Source: Ohtaekwangia kribbensis
GTDB taxonomy: Bacteria; Bacteroidota; Bacteroidia; Cytophagales; Cyclobacteriaceae
Direction of reading: 5' to 3'
Length of the DNA stretch: 64,000 nt
NCBI RefSeq assembly: GCF_042676245.1
Contig: NZ_JBHTKA010000014.1
Coordinates: forward strand, 62,001-126,000
Made by a program: the position numbers and the translations under genes. How positions within the stretch are numbered: the first letter of the stretch is position 1; each line of letters begins with the position of its first letter. The notes beneath the pieces were generated by a model, which was not told where the DNA came from, did not search any database, and worked only from the letters and a program-made list of their open reading frames with translations. Below are positions 10,601 through 19,178 of this stretch, one piece after another.

Positions 10601-11743
10601 TGTGGCAAGCCAGAGTATACCTTTACGCGTTACCAATACAGACTTTACCTGGTTGCCAATGGTTTCATTGTTAATCGGGTACGATACTTCGTGATAGGTA
10701 TAAAAGTTTCTGAACTTGTTGAGCCTGCTTAACCCGTTGGAAGTAACAAACCAGATTACGCCACCGGTATCTTCATAGATCTGCCAGATAACATTGTTGG
10801 CAATGGAATAGGACAGTTGTGGATTGTGAAAATATACCTCGTTGGTCTTGGTGGATGGATTGAAAACGTTAAGCCCGAAATCGGTTCCCAGCCAGAGATT
10901 TCCTTTACCATCCGGGTATATACATTTAATTACCTCGTTGCTGAAGGCTATATCTTTTTCTGAATAACGTTTATACGTATTCGTATAGGTATTGAAAAGA
11001 CAAAGACCAGTTTCTGTCCCAACCCAAACCAATGAATCAGATTGTGCAGAAGCAGGTTTAATATCTCCGCAGATCAGGTTGTTCTTCAGGGAAGGTTTAT
11101 AGTCGCCTTTCAGATCAAATGTCTCAAATGCATTTTTGCCTTTCGCCAGTTTATTCAGCTTGTCATACGTGCCCACCCAGAGATTCCCGCGTGAGTCTTC
11201 ATAGATCGAACGTACCGTGTTATGACTCAAATGGTTATTCTGTGCTGTATATACAGTATATCTCCCGTTAGACAGTGTATAGCGAACAAGTCCGTTGGCG
11301 GTACCAATCCAGAGTATATTATTCGCTCCTTTATATAAGGTGCGAACCACCACATTTTTACCGAGGTCGATACGCGTTACTTCAAATGTAGCAGTGTTGA
11401 TTTTGCAGAGTCCCTTCCAGGTGCCCACCCATAAATAATCGTCAGCTACCAGCATCGAACTGATCTCGTTTGCCGGTAGCGTATTTATACCTTCTCCTTT
11501 TTTAAAAGTAATGAAGCGATAACCATCATACCGGCACACACCGTTGGCAGTGCCGATCCACATAAACTGACGCTGATCCTGCGCTACCGCACTGATGATG
11601 TTGGAGGGAAGTCCATCGCGTACCGACAGCGTTGAGAAGAAAGGAGATTCCGCGAAAGCGGTGCAAACTCCAGCCAGCAGGAACAAAAGGCCGAGCACAG
11701 GTCGAAGGATCTTGCGGAAGTTGATCATACCACGAAACATCAT
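7604..11743 (-). CDS. Hybrid two-component regulator of the galactan locus
   Basis: A second HTCS protein, about 1379 residues from the chosen start. The domain order is signal peptide (NFRKILRPVLGLLFLLAG), fourteen or so propeller repeats (WIGTANGVCRYDGY, LWVGTWKGLCKIN), Y_Y_Y (YKLEGFDRDWNYV), a membrane span, HisKA (NISHELRTPISLILP), HATPase_c (SDSGIGIP, GSGIGLTL), a receiver (IISDIMMPVMDG) and an AraC-type domain (MSSTHLYRKLKSTTQLS, VGFSNLSYFSKCF). The frame is open for 38 more codons upstream, but those give no signal peptide, so the ATG pair at 11743/11740 or the ATG at 11728 is the likely start. It is divergent from the SusC gene 215 bases away, the standard place for a regulator that senses the glycan product and switches on that locus. 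Confidence 0.92.
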   Translation of the reverse strand: MMFRGMINFRKILRPVLGLLFLLAGVCTAFAESPFFSTLSVRDGLPSNIISAVAQDQRQFMWIGTANGVCRYDGYRFITFKKGEGINTLPANEISSMLVADDYLWVGTWKGLCKINTATFEVTRIDLGKNVVVRTLYKGANNILWIGTANGLVRYTLSNGRYTVYTAQNNHLSHNTVRSIYEDSRGNLWVGTYDKLNKLAKGKNAFETFDLKGDYKPSLKNNLICGDIKPASAQSDSLVWVGTETGLCLFNTYTNTYKRYSEKDIAFSNEVIKCIYPDGKGNLWLGTDFGLNVFNPSTKTNEVYFHNPQLSYSIANNVIWQIYEDTGGVIWFVTSNGLSRLNKFRNFYTYHEVSYPINNETIGNQVKSVLVTRKGILWLATLHGVIRFDPVTKTRKVFETGAPENNRIQLNNTFALEEDDYGRIWIGTAGGINIWDEANQKMYAISANATNGLTSNYIARFTKGTDGSFWVSAWEGGLFKVVGNLRELSSIHFELAGDFGSSKNVSGANAIWATHYAELFRIDLQSHKSTSINAFNAVSNKKDISCLYFSRRGSLWAGVPNGLIEYKPQKDSAIFYPVTTGNDVTLASITEDSEGNIWCAANNFILKFSVPDHQLEIFPLEKDIPLKSFFDGCVANTPEGDIIFGGDNGYIRLSPAIKPNVFEPNIYITTLEINNKIIATDEAIDGTILLQKDIAVTDNLTLDYAQRSLAFEFSSLHYWQPSSNVYAYKLEGFDRDWNYVSGLKNFAVYSNLSPGTYTLSVKGTNNYGIWSDRIATISIRVKPPLFLSTGFICLYAVLAIAIIIISLRTYSARLHLKNELKITRMEKEHAEEIVQTKQQFFANISHELRTPISLILPPIQQLLKQNNLQEENKRLLSLAEKNSQRLLRVVNQILDFRKLENDSLQLRVTSFDIVSFCQEMYSLFTDKAARKEITFAFNKGIDECLVWADTEKIETILFNLLSNAFKFTPKGGSVHLMVELHGKSDIYSKGAIEVMVSDSGIGIPPDELAHIFERFYQTHAAKKMEAGSGIGLTLVAEYAKLHHGEVKVESVVGKGTSFTLILPLGSEHFPFEAADSDEVNLIAVKSAYPDDHAKAYRYGLESGKPLVLIIEDNYDIAEFIQVSLKGKYNFVTAQNGEEGLAKTNSFLPDIIISDIMMPVMDGLSMCRKIKSNPKTSHISIIILTAKGLTSQQIEGLSTGADIYLTKPFEIELLEAHIDHLLKRKKELADYFRHELIVQPSASTAGENVDDKFIRKVMNIIEANISNADFSVEMLSEEVGMSSTHLYRKLKSTTQLSPNDIIRKYRIKKASLLLGNKEGNISEIMYEVGFSNLSYFSKCFRAEFGVTPKEYQQKVSKSSGEIDSVNPADLGNLSEQDSKE

Positions 11744-11776
11744 CACGATATTAAGTACGCTACATTTTGGTTTGTA

Positions 11777-11935
11777 TGCAATCGATTTTTGCACGCGTGT
11801 GCACCATCCGTTGCGGATGACTGAAAATTCATGCAAAAAGAAGGATTCCAACTTCACGTGGTTGGTTTTTTGTCGATTCCTGTACGATTTGTGTCAATCG
11901 CTGCAATCGTTTGAAGGTACATTGCAATCGGTTGA
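11777..11935 (+). promoter_or_regulatory. Repeated TGCAATCG boxes upstream of susC, candidate regulator sites
   Basis: The interval between the divergent regulator and susC contains TGCAATCG at 11777-11784, 11902-11909 and 11923-11930, and GTCAATCG at 11893-11900. The last two form a 13-base direct repeat, TGCAATCGTTTGA and TGCAATCGGTTGA, exactly 21 bases (two helical turns) apart. AraC-type output domains bind such tandem direct repeats. The last copy ends at the ATG at 11935, one reason to prefer the later susC start. Confidence 0.45.
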
Positions 11936-11958
11936 TGAAAAACTTAAACCATCTACGT

Positions 11959-14900
11959 ATGATCAAAAAATTACTCTTTACAATGGCCATGCTGATAACG
12001 GTGTGCTACGGTCTCCAGGCACAGCAGAAGGTTATCACGGGAAAGATTACGGATGAAAACGGAAGTGAGCTGCCCGGTGTGAATGTTCTTTTAAAAGGAA
12101 CAAGTTTGGGAACTGTTTCCGATCAGGCTGGTGCTTACTCGCTTTCTATACCAGAGTCTCAAAGTTCGGGAACACTGGTTTTCTCTTTTATAGGATACTT
12201 GTCTGAAGAGCTGGCGATCAACAACCAGACCTCGGTAAATATTCAAATGATGCCCGACATCCAGACGCTGAGTGAAGTTGTGGTGGTTGGATACGGTACA
12301 CAGCGCAGGGAGGATATATCCGGTGCTGTGTCATCGGTAAAGGCATCCGAACTTCCGCAGGTTGCTAACACTTCAATTGATAACCTGTTGCAAGGTCGTG
12401 CTGCCGGACTTAACCTCACACAACGCAGCGCCCAGCCCGGTGGTGGTCTCAATGTAAATATTCGTGGTGCTATCTCTCCGAACGGAAATAATACTCCACT
12501 ATATGTCATTGATGGTGTACCCGTACTCAACAACGGCAGCGCTGAGCCTTCGCTTAACGACAGTAATTTAGGATACTATGGTGGTGTAGATCGCAACCCG
12601 CTCAGCAGTATAAATCCTTCCGATATAGAGTCGATCGATATATTGAAAGATGCGAGTGCTACCGCTATATATGGATCTGCCGCAGCAAACGGTGTTGTGC
12701 TGATTACTACGAAGCGTGGAAAGGCCGGAGCTGTAACAACAGAGTATCGCGGAAGCTATACTATACAATCTCCGAAAGATTATTATGACCTGCTCGATGC
12801 CACACAGTTCATGCAACAGCAGAATCGTTTGGCGAAAGATAAATATCTCTATGATAACGGAATTGCTCCGTATGGCACTACCGATCCATCTTCCGTAGGT
12901 GCGTTTACTCCGAAATTTACCGATGAACAAATTCGCACTGCCGGTGCCGGTACTGACTGGACCGATAAGGTAATGCGCAATGGAAGTATACAGGAACACA
13001 ACATTTCGCTTTCGGGAGGAACGGATAAAACCAAACTCTATACTTCGTTCAACTACTATAACAACAAAGCTATTCTGGAGAACTCTGATTTTGTTCGCTA
13101 TACCGGTCGCGTAAACCTGGAGCAAAAACTCGGAGGTCGGGTTAAGTTTGGATTGAACCTTACGTTAAGCCAGATCAACAACAACAACGCATCGTCTGGT
13201 GCGAACGCGGGTGGTGTGGAGAAATATAACATGCTGCAATCTGCGTATGCATTCTCGCCAACGGTGGGGGTATACGATGAAGATGGTAACTATACGAAGA
13301 CATTCGATCCGCTTATTACCAACCCTGTAGCGTTCCTTGCTATTAAAGATAAAACGCGCACGAGCCGCATCATTGCTTCGCCAACACTGGAAGTAAAAAT
13401 CACTGATGCCTTAAAAGGTAATGTAGTAGTAGGTATCGATAAGCAATCATCTACGCGTAACTTCTATTTGCCACGCGCAGTGCAGAACTCGCAGTTACCG
13501 GAAGGTATGGCGCAATTGGGACAGGGTAGTCTGGACAACTATACAACGGAAGCATTCCTTACGTACGATAAAAAAGTCGGTCCCGGTAATCTTTCACTGG
13601 TACTCGGTGCCGGATACTATAACAGCGTGCAGGAGTCGTTCAGCATGCAGGCCGTTGATTTCTTCACCGATGCATTACAGTATAATAACATTGGTATAGG
13701 TGCCAATAAGGAGAAGGCGATTATGAGTTCATATCGTTCGCCAAACGCAACCAAGATATCGCAGTTCTTCCGAGCGAATTATTCACTTCTCGATAAATAT
13801 ATCGTTACGTTCACCGGCAGACGCGATGGTTCCAGCACATTCCCGGAAGATAAATATGGATTCTTCCCCGGTATATCGGCTGCATGGCGTATCAATCAGG
13901 AAGATTTCCTCAAGAACTCAACACTTATCTCTGATCTGAAACTGCGTGCGGGATACGGAACAGTGGGTAACGATCGTATCTCACCAACAAATGCACTCGA
14001 CTTGTATGAATCAGGTTTCTACTACCTCATTGGTAACACCTATTATAATGGTGTAACGCTCGCGCAGGTTGGTAATCAGAATTTGACCTGGGAAACCGAT
14101 GTGATGATCAACGTTGGTCTCGACTTTGGATTATGGAGCGACCGCCTCAGTGGTTCCTTCGAAATTTACCAACGTACAGCAAAAGATCTATTGGACTTCA
14201 ACAGACTTCCGTCCAACAATGCCGATGGGCAAGTAGCTGCCAACGTAGGGTCTACCCGCAGCCAGGGTATTGAGCTTTCGCTTACATCAACCAACGTTGA
14301 TAATGGTTCTTTGCGTTGGACTACTACGCTCAACGTCTCAACCTTCAAAGCATATTGGGTAGAACGTAATCCGCAGGTGGCATTACCGGAATATATAGGG
14401 GAGAACGATCCGATCAACGCAGTATACGGTTGGCGCACCGATGGTATCATTACCAGCACAGGCGATGTGCCTTCATACATGGCAGGTGCCAAACCGGGTA
14501 ACATTAAATATATCGACAGCAACGGTGATGGTGAACTGAACAGTAAAGATGTAGTGATGCTGGGAAACACCAGTCCGAAGTGGAATGTAGGCTTGGGTAA
14601 TACTGTTACCTATAAGAACTTCGATCTGAACTTCTTCTTCTATGGTTTCTTAGGACAATCAGCGTTCAATAATTACTCTGGCTTCTATGATCCACTGCGC
14701 ATCGCGAACACCAACTCGCAGAATACATTAACCGATGTATCGCGCATCTGGACAGCGGAAAATTCAACGGGCGACCTGCCTGGTATAGCGAGCAACCCAT
14801 ATAGCGGAAGCAACCCTACCGGTACACATGATTTCTACCTGGAGAAAGCGAGCTTTGTTCGTCTGAAGAATATAACATTGGGTTATCGTTTACCTGACAA

Positions 14901-15063
14901 GTTATGGGGTAACAGGAAGTTCATTCAGTCAGCACGCGTCTTCGTAGATGTGCAGAACCTGGCCGTGTTCTCGAACTATAACGGGTATGATCCGGAGTTC
15001 ACGGAAGTGAACCCGTATCCACAGGCATTGTCAACAACCTTTGGTGTTAATCTCAAATTCTAA
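11959..15063 (+). CDS. SusC-family TonB-dependent outer-membrane glycan importer
   Basis: About 1034 residues. The signal peptide MIKKLLFTMAMLITVCYG ends at GLQAQ. A carboxypeptidase-like regulatory domain follows (GKITDENGSELPGVNVLLKG, about residues 26-105), then SEVVVVGYGTQRREDISGAV leading into the plug domain (LQGRAAGLNL, PLYVIDGVPV, SIDILKDASATAIYGSAAANG) and the beta-barrel, ending in GVNLKF with the terminal Phe needed for barrel assembly. There is no N-terminal STN domain, so it is a transporter rather than a signal transducer. It pairs with the SusD 13 bases downstream. An ATG 24 bases upstream (11935) is an alternative start, but it overlaps a probable operator repeat. Import of galactan oligosaccharides is inferred from the GH53 genes. 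Confidence 0.95.
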   Translation: MIKKLLFTMAMLITVCYGLQAQQKVITGKITDENGSELPGVNVLLKGTSLGTVSDQAGAYSLSIPESQSSGTLVFSFIGYLSEELAINNQTSVNIQMMPDIQTLSEVVVVGYGTQRREDISGAVSSVKASELPQVANTSIDNLLQGRAAGLNLTQRSAQPGGGLNVNIRGAISPNGNNTPLYVIDGVPVLNNGSAEPSLNDSNLGYYGGVDRNPLSSINPSDIESIDILKDASATAIYGSAAANGVVLITTKRGKAGAVTTEYRGSYTIQSPKDYYDLLDATQFMQQQNRLAKDKYLYDNGIAPYGTTDPSSVGAFTPKFTDEQIRTAGAGTDWTDKVMRNGSIQEHNISLSGGTDKTKLYTSFNYYNNKAILENSDFVRYTGRVNLEQKLGGRVKFGLNLTLSQINNNNASSGANAGGVEKYNMLQSAYAFSPTVGVYDEDGNYTKTFDPLITNPVAFLAIKDKTRTSRIIASPTLEVKITDALKGNVVVGIDKQSSTRNFYLPRAVQNSQLPEGMAQLGQGSLDNYTTEAFLTYDKKVGPGNLSLVLGAGYYNSVQESFSMQAVDFFTDALQYNNIGIGANKEKAIMSSYRSPNATKISQFFRANYSLLDKYIVTFTGRRDGSSTFPEDKYGFFPGISAAWRINQEDFLKNSTLISDLKLRAGYGTVGNDRISPTNALDLYESGFYYLIGNTYYNGVTLAQVGNQNLTWETDVMINVGLDFGLWSDRLSGSFEIYQRTAKDLLDFNRLPSNNADGQVAANVGSTRSQGIELSLTSTNVDNGSLRWTTTLNVSTFKAYWVERNPQVALPEYIGENDPINAVYGWRTDGIITSTGDVPSYMAGAKPGNIKYIDSNGDGELNSKDVVMLGNTSPKWNVGLGNTVTYKNFDLNFFFYGFLGQSAFNNYSGFYDPLRIANTNSQNTLTDVSRIWTAENSTGDLPGIASNPYSGSNPTGTHDFYLEKASFVRLKNITLGYRLPDKLWGNRKFIQSARVFVDVQNLAVFSNYNGYDPEFTEVNPYPQALSTTFGVNLKF

Positions 15064-15076
15064 AATGAACGTACGT

Positions 15077-16576
15077 ATGAAAAATATACATCACTATAGC
15101 AAGCGTTCCCTGATGCGTACTCTGATCGCCATGGCAGCTATACTTGTGCCACTGGCAAGCTGTGACGATGCGCTCGAAACAAAAGTATACACGCAGGTAA
15201 GTCCTGAGAACTTTTTCAAAACCGAAGCAGACTTTAATGTAGCAGTAGTTGCGTTATATAGTCCATTCTCCACCAACTGGGGCATGACTGATCCCGGTGA
15301 TGGTGTGTGGTATAACTCACTCTACAATGCCGATAATAAAACTTACCTGATGCGCAGTATCCTTACTACGGATGAGATGGTAAATGGCTGGGACCCAAAC
15401 CTGGAGAACTTTACATTCGGCCCTTCTACATGGTCAGGTTCGAATGAGACCGTATACTATAAGATTCGCTACGTTGCCCGTGCTACGGATGTGATCAACA
15501 AGATCAGCAATGCTACCGGCGGAACAGAAGAAGTACGCAAGAAATATGTAGCCGAAGCGAAAGTACTGCGTGCCTGGCTTATGTATATACTCTATGATTT
15601 CTTCGGACCGGTAAATGTAAAACTCGATCCGGCTACCCTCAATGACACCCAGATAACACCACGCCTGAGCGATGCCGAATACACTGCGCAGATGGAGAAA
15701 GATCTTACAGAGGCAATCCCTGACCTGGAAGATATGTATAATGGAAATACTTCACAGTGGGGCCGTGTGTCCAAAGGTGTAGCACGAATGGTATTGTTGA
15801 AACTATATATGCATACCAAACAGTGGGCAAAAGCTGAAGCTATCGGAAAAGAGATACTCGAAATGGGATATGCTCTTGAACCAAACTATGCCGATATATT
15901 TACAAAACGCGGTAATAACGAGTTGATCTATGCTGTGCCTGCGAGCGATGCTACACCAAACTACTATATACAGGAAGTGTTGCCTTCTGATTTCCGCCAG
16001 GCGGGATCAATCACGCGTAAAGTAGGTGGATGGAGCGGTTACAACATGCCGTGGAGTTTCTTCGATAAATTTGATGCGAACGATGAACGCAAGTCGGTGA
16101 TCATTGACGCTTATACAGCCGATTGGGGAGAAGTAGATCGCACCGATACCTGGTGGAAAGGCCCGCTGCCGTTGAAGTATACTTCCTTTAACGGAGATGG
16201 CCCGGGATACGCGATCGATGCAGTGGTGTTCCGTCTGGCAGAAGTATATCTGTCGGTAGCGGAAGCGATCAACGAACAACGCGGCCCGGCCGAAGCATAC
16301 GCGTATGTTAATGAAGTGCGCAGTCGCAGCAACGTTGCTGATTTTGAAGACATGACGCAGGATGAGTTCCGCGATGCTATATTGGACGAACGCGGTCGTG
16401 AGTTATTTGCAGAGGGTGTACGCAGACAGGATCTGATCCGTCACGGTAAATTTATATCGAGTGCCAAAGCACGTGGTAAAGACGCTAAAGATTACCAGGT
16501 ATTGTTCCCGATACCAAGCGCTGTGATCATAGAAGGAAAAGGCATCATTGAACAAAACGATGGGTATACCAACTGA
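15077..16576 (+). CDS. SusD-family surface glycan-binding lipoprotein
   Basis: About 499 residues. The signal peptide ends in the lipobox PLASC followed by DD, consistent with surface display. SusD features include VSPENFFKTEADFNVAVVAL near the N-terminus, the tetratricopeptide-like helices (VRKKYVAEAKVLRAWLMYIL, ARMVLLKLYMH) and the C-terminal signature YVNEVRSRSNVADF then ILDERGRELFAEGVRRQDLIR, ending in the usual closing segment FPIPS. It lies 13 bases behind its SusC partner and forms the lid of the SusCD importer. An in-frame ATG 12 bases earlier (15065) is an equally possible start. Confidence 0.94.
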   Translation: MKNIHHYSKRSLMRTLIAMAAILVPLASCDDALETKVYTQVSPENFFKTEADFNVAVVALYSPFSTNWGMTDPGDGVWYNSLYNADNKTYLMRSILTTDEMVNGWDPNLENFTFGPSTWSGSNETVYYKIRYVARATDVINKISNATGGTEEVRKKYVAEAKVLRAWLMYILYDFFGPVNVKLDPATLNDTQITPRLSDAEYTAQMEKDLTEAIPDLEDMYNGNTSQWGRVSKGVARMVLLKLYMHTKQWAKAEAIGKEILEMGYALEPNYADIFTKRGNNELIYAVPASDATPNYYIQEVLPSDFRQAGSITRKVGGWSGYNMPWSFFDKFDANDERKSVIIDAYTADWGEVDRTDTWWKGPLPLKYTSFNGDGPGYAIDAVVFRLAEVYLSVAEAINEQRGPAEAYAYVNEVRSRSNVADFEDMTQDEFRDAILDERGRELFAEGVRRQDLIRHGKFISSAKARGKDAKDYQVLFPIPSAVIIEGKGIIEQNDGYTN

Positions 16577-16597
16577 TCGCTACTAACCAACCAATCC

Positions 16598-16628
16598 GGA
16601 TGTGTGGGGCAGGTTGCCTTGCACATCC
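16598..16628 (+). terminator. Hairpin between susD and the first GH53 gene
   Basis: GGATGTG (16598-16604) pairs with CACATCC (16622-16628), with a possible inner GGCA/TGCC pairing. It stands 22 bases behind the susD stop codon in an otherwise co-directional gene set. Such hairpins often act as partial terminators or 3' stabilisers that keep susCD mRNA above that of the enzymes; that role is inference. Confidence 0.5.
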
Positions 16629-16669
16629 TTCCTTGATTCTCAAAATATATACATATAAAACTGTTAGTC

Positions 16670-17845
16670 ATGAAGAAATATATAGTAACGATGTCAGCCG
16701 TATGGCTGCTGGTATTTTTTGTGGGCTGTCAACAGGAGGTTGTTATAGAGGAGAAGAGCGCGGAGAATGAGACCATACAATCCGAACAGGCATCTGCGAA
16801 TGCAAGAGCAAGCGGACTTACTTACCGCGGAATGGATCTGTCGTTCGCTTATAAAATTGAAACGCAGCGCGGTGGTAAATTTTATTATGCCAATGGCACG
16901 GCCGGTACAGTGTTCGATATAGCGAAGAGTGCCAATGTAAATCTGGTGCGCCTGCGTTTATGGGTAAATCCGGATGCTAATCATAAAGAATGTAGCCTCG
17001 CAGCGGTAAAGGAACAAGCTAAAAAAGTTGTGGCGAAGGGTATGCAGTTCATGCTGACACTTCATTACTCGGATACGTGGGCTGATCCCGGTACACAAAC
17101 AAAACCTGCAGCATGGAGTAGTCTTACACAACAACAGTTGATCGATAAGATATGGTCCTATACCACCGATGTTATGAACCAGCTCAAGAGCCAGGGAACA
17201 ACACCAATTATTGTGCAGATTGGTAACGAGATCAACGCAGGTTTTCTCTGGCCAACGTTCAAGGTGTCTGCAGACAGCGATACCAATTGGGACAATAGTT
17301 TCGAGTATGCTATCAACAGCGGGTATAATGCTGTGAAGGCCGTGTTTCCCAATACAAAAGTAATGTTACACTATGCCGGTATATGGGCTGATAATTTCTT
17401 CTGGCGCTGTAGTAAATTTGGTATACAGTACGACATCATGGGGTTCTCGTGGTACCCGCAGTGGCACGGTAAAAGTTTCACGGATGTATATAACCAGTTA
17501 AACAACCTGACATCGTGGTATAGTAAAACGGCCATCGTGGTTGAGACCGCATATCCATGGACAACCGGTTATGTTGATCAAGCGGGCAATGTGTTGGGAT
17601 CAGGAAGTCTGATTTCCGGTTATCCGCTTACTCCGGCAGGACAACAGGCATTTCTGGAACAACTCATGGCAACTGTAAAATCTATACCCAACAATCGCGG
17701 AGTCGGCGTAGTATACTGGGAACCTGATTGGACAGCCTACAACGGATCGTCTGCTACGGATTGGGAGAATGGTTCAAGCTGGGAGAATGCAACACTATTT
17801 GATTTTAGCTGGAAAGCGCTGCAAGGATTCAGTGCGTTTAACTAG
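16670..17845 (+). CDS. GH53 endo-beta-1,4-galactanase, lipoprotein
   Basis: 391 residues. The lipobox VGCQQ lies at about residues 19-23, followed by a short acidic linker and a GH53 (beta/alpha)8 domain. Diagnostic parts are YRGMDLSFAYKIE, LVRLRLWVNP, LTLHYSDTWADPGTQTKPAAW, the acid/base Glu187 in VQIGNEINAGFLWP, and the nucleophile Glu292 in VVETAYPWT, ending with YWEPDW. Family 53 enzymes cut internal beta-1,4-galactosyl links in galactan side chains of pectin (type I arabinogalactan). The acidic lipoprotein export signal is less clear (CQQEVV) than in its neighbour, so it may be periplasmic. It is followed 40 bases later by a second GH53 gene. Confidence 0.92.
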   Translation: MKKYIVTMSAVWLLVFFVGCQQEVVIEEKSAENETIQSEQASANARASGLTYRGMDLSFAYKIETQRGGKFYYANGTAGTVFDIAKSANVNLVRLRLWVNPDANHKECSLAAVKEQAKKVVAKGMQFMLTLHYSDTWADPGTQTKPAAWSSLTQQQLIDKIWSYTTDVMNQLKSQGTTPIIVQIGNEINAGFLWPTFKVSADSDTNWDNSFEYAINSGYNAVKAVFPNTKVMLHYAGIWADNFFWRCSKFGIQYDIMGFSWYPQWHGKSFTDVYNQLNNLTSWYSKTAIVVETAYPWTTGYVDQAGNVLGSGSLISGYPLTPAGQQAFLEQLMATVKSIPNNRGVGVVYWEPDWTAYNGSSATDWENGSSWENATLFDFSWKALQGFSAFN

Positions 17846-17885
17846 CACTATAATTCAGTATATATCTATTAATGTTTAAGTCGAA

Positions 17886-19097
17886 ATGAAATTCAAAAGT
17901 ATATGGCCGCTGGTGCTTACGATCGGTCTGCTCTCATTCGTGAATTGCAAGGAAGATGAGACACTAACCGAGCCTGAGGAAGAAGTGGAAGAACAGAAAC
18001 CCCGCGACCTCACCGGTTTTTATTTGGGGGCCGACCTTTCGTATGTCAACCAGATACTCGATCATCAGGGTATATATAAAGATGGCGGCATCACGAAAAG
18101 TCCGTATGTGATTTTTAAGGAGCACGGCACCAACCTTGTGCGTCTTCGCCTGTGGCACAATCCTTCCTGGACGAAGGAAGTATATGGCGATGCCGGTACG
18201 CAACGCTATAACGATTTGCAGGATGTAGCGAAGTCCATTCAGTTGGCACGTGCACAAGGCATGGCTATATTACTTGATTTTCATTACTCTGATACGTGGG
18301 CCGATCCGGAAAATCAAAAGATACCGGCAGCCTGGAGGGATATTAAAGATATAGCCGTGCTCAGAGATTCAGTATATAATTATACCCATAGCACGTTGTC
18401 GTATCTGAATGCAAAAGGACTGATGCCCGAACTGGTGCAGATTGGTAATGAAACCAACTGCGGCTTTCTATATACGGAAGCACCCGATGGATTCCCTGCC
18501 TGCAATGTTTGCAACGGAGCCTGGCAGCAAATGGGAATAGTTGTAAACGGAGCACTCGATGCTGTAAAGGCGGTAGCGGCAAACTCTGCGATAAAAACAA
18601 AAACACTGTTGCATGTTGCAGATCCCAAGAATGTAGAATGGTGGTTTGATAACATGACAACGAAAGGTACTGTTACAGGGTTTGATATGATTGGCTTTTC
18701 ATACTATCCGCTGTGGCACACAACGGTAGGGCTGGATCAATTGTCTGATAAGATAGCGACATTTAAAAGTAAGTATAACCGCCCCGTGCTTATCCTCGAA
18801 ACGGCCTACCCATGGACTACCAGTAGCAACGATAACTATAATAATCACTTTGGAAGTCAATCGGCTATTGCAGGATATCCCTATACCAAAAAAGGTCAAT
18901 CCGACATCATGATAAAGATGACACAGGAGGTATTGGACGGTGGCGGTCAGGGTATAATATACTGGGAACCTGCATGGATCAGCTCACAAATGAAAGACCT
19001 GTGGGGCACGGGTTCTTCGTGGGAGAACTGCGCGTTCTTTGATTTTGCCGGTAACACGGTGGAGGCTATAGATTATACCAAGCACGCTTACAAATAA
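17886..19097 (+). CDS. Second GH53 endo-beta-1,4-galactanase, surface lipoprotein
   Basis: 403 residues. The lipobox FVNC is followed by KEDE and a strongly acidic linker (TEPEEEVEE), a clear surface export signal. The GH53 domain shows YLGADLSYVNQILDHQG, LVRLRLWHNPSW, LDFHYSDTWADPENQKIPAAW, the acid/base Glu189 in VQIGNETNCGFLY, and the nucleophile Glu305 in LILETAYPWT, ending YWEPAW. It carries an insert with FPACNVCNGAW after the acid/base that the upstream paralog lacks. The two paralogs may split the work, with this one cutting long galactan at the cell surface and the other cutting imported chains, or they may differ in product length. That division is inference. Confidence 0.92.
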   Translation: MKFKSIWPLVLTIGLLSFVNCKEDETLTEPEEEVEEQKPRDLTGFYLGADLSYVNQILDHQGIYKDGGITKSPYVIFKEHGTNLVRLRLWHNPSWTKEVYGDAGTQRYNDLQDVAKSIQLARAQGMAILLDFHYSDTWADPENQKIPAAWRDIKDIAVLRDSVYNYTHSTLSYLNAKGLMPELVQIGNETNCGFLYTEAPDGFPACNVCNGAWQQMGIVVNGALDAVKAVAANSAIKTKTLLHVADPKNVEWWFDNMTTKGTVTGFDMIGFSYYPLWHTTVGLDQLSDKIATFKSKYNRPVLILETAYPWTTSSNDNYNNHFGSQSAIAGYPYTKKGQSDIMIKMTQEVLDGGGQGIIYWEPAWISSQMKDLWGTGSSWENCAFFDFAGNTVEAIDYTKHAYK

Positions 19098-19160
19098 CAT
19101 CTGCGTGAACACTTTTCGTGAATAGTGATCGCGAAATGGAGCTTAGTAAATTTTAACTAT

Positions 19161-19166
19161 AAGGAG
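19161..19166 (+). promoter_or_regulatory. Shine-Dalgarno site that fixes the start of the next gene
   Basis: AAGGAG lies 12 bases before the ATG at 19179. Such clear sites are uncommon in this window and support this start over the open frame beginning at 19125. Confidence 0.6.
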
Positions 19167-19178
19167 ACAAGCGAAGTA

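Noticed and set aside
11744..11857. N-terminal extension of the second HTCS gene
   Set aside because: The extra 38 codons give no signal peptide, while the start at 11743 gives a normal one.
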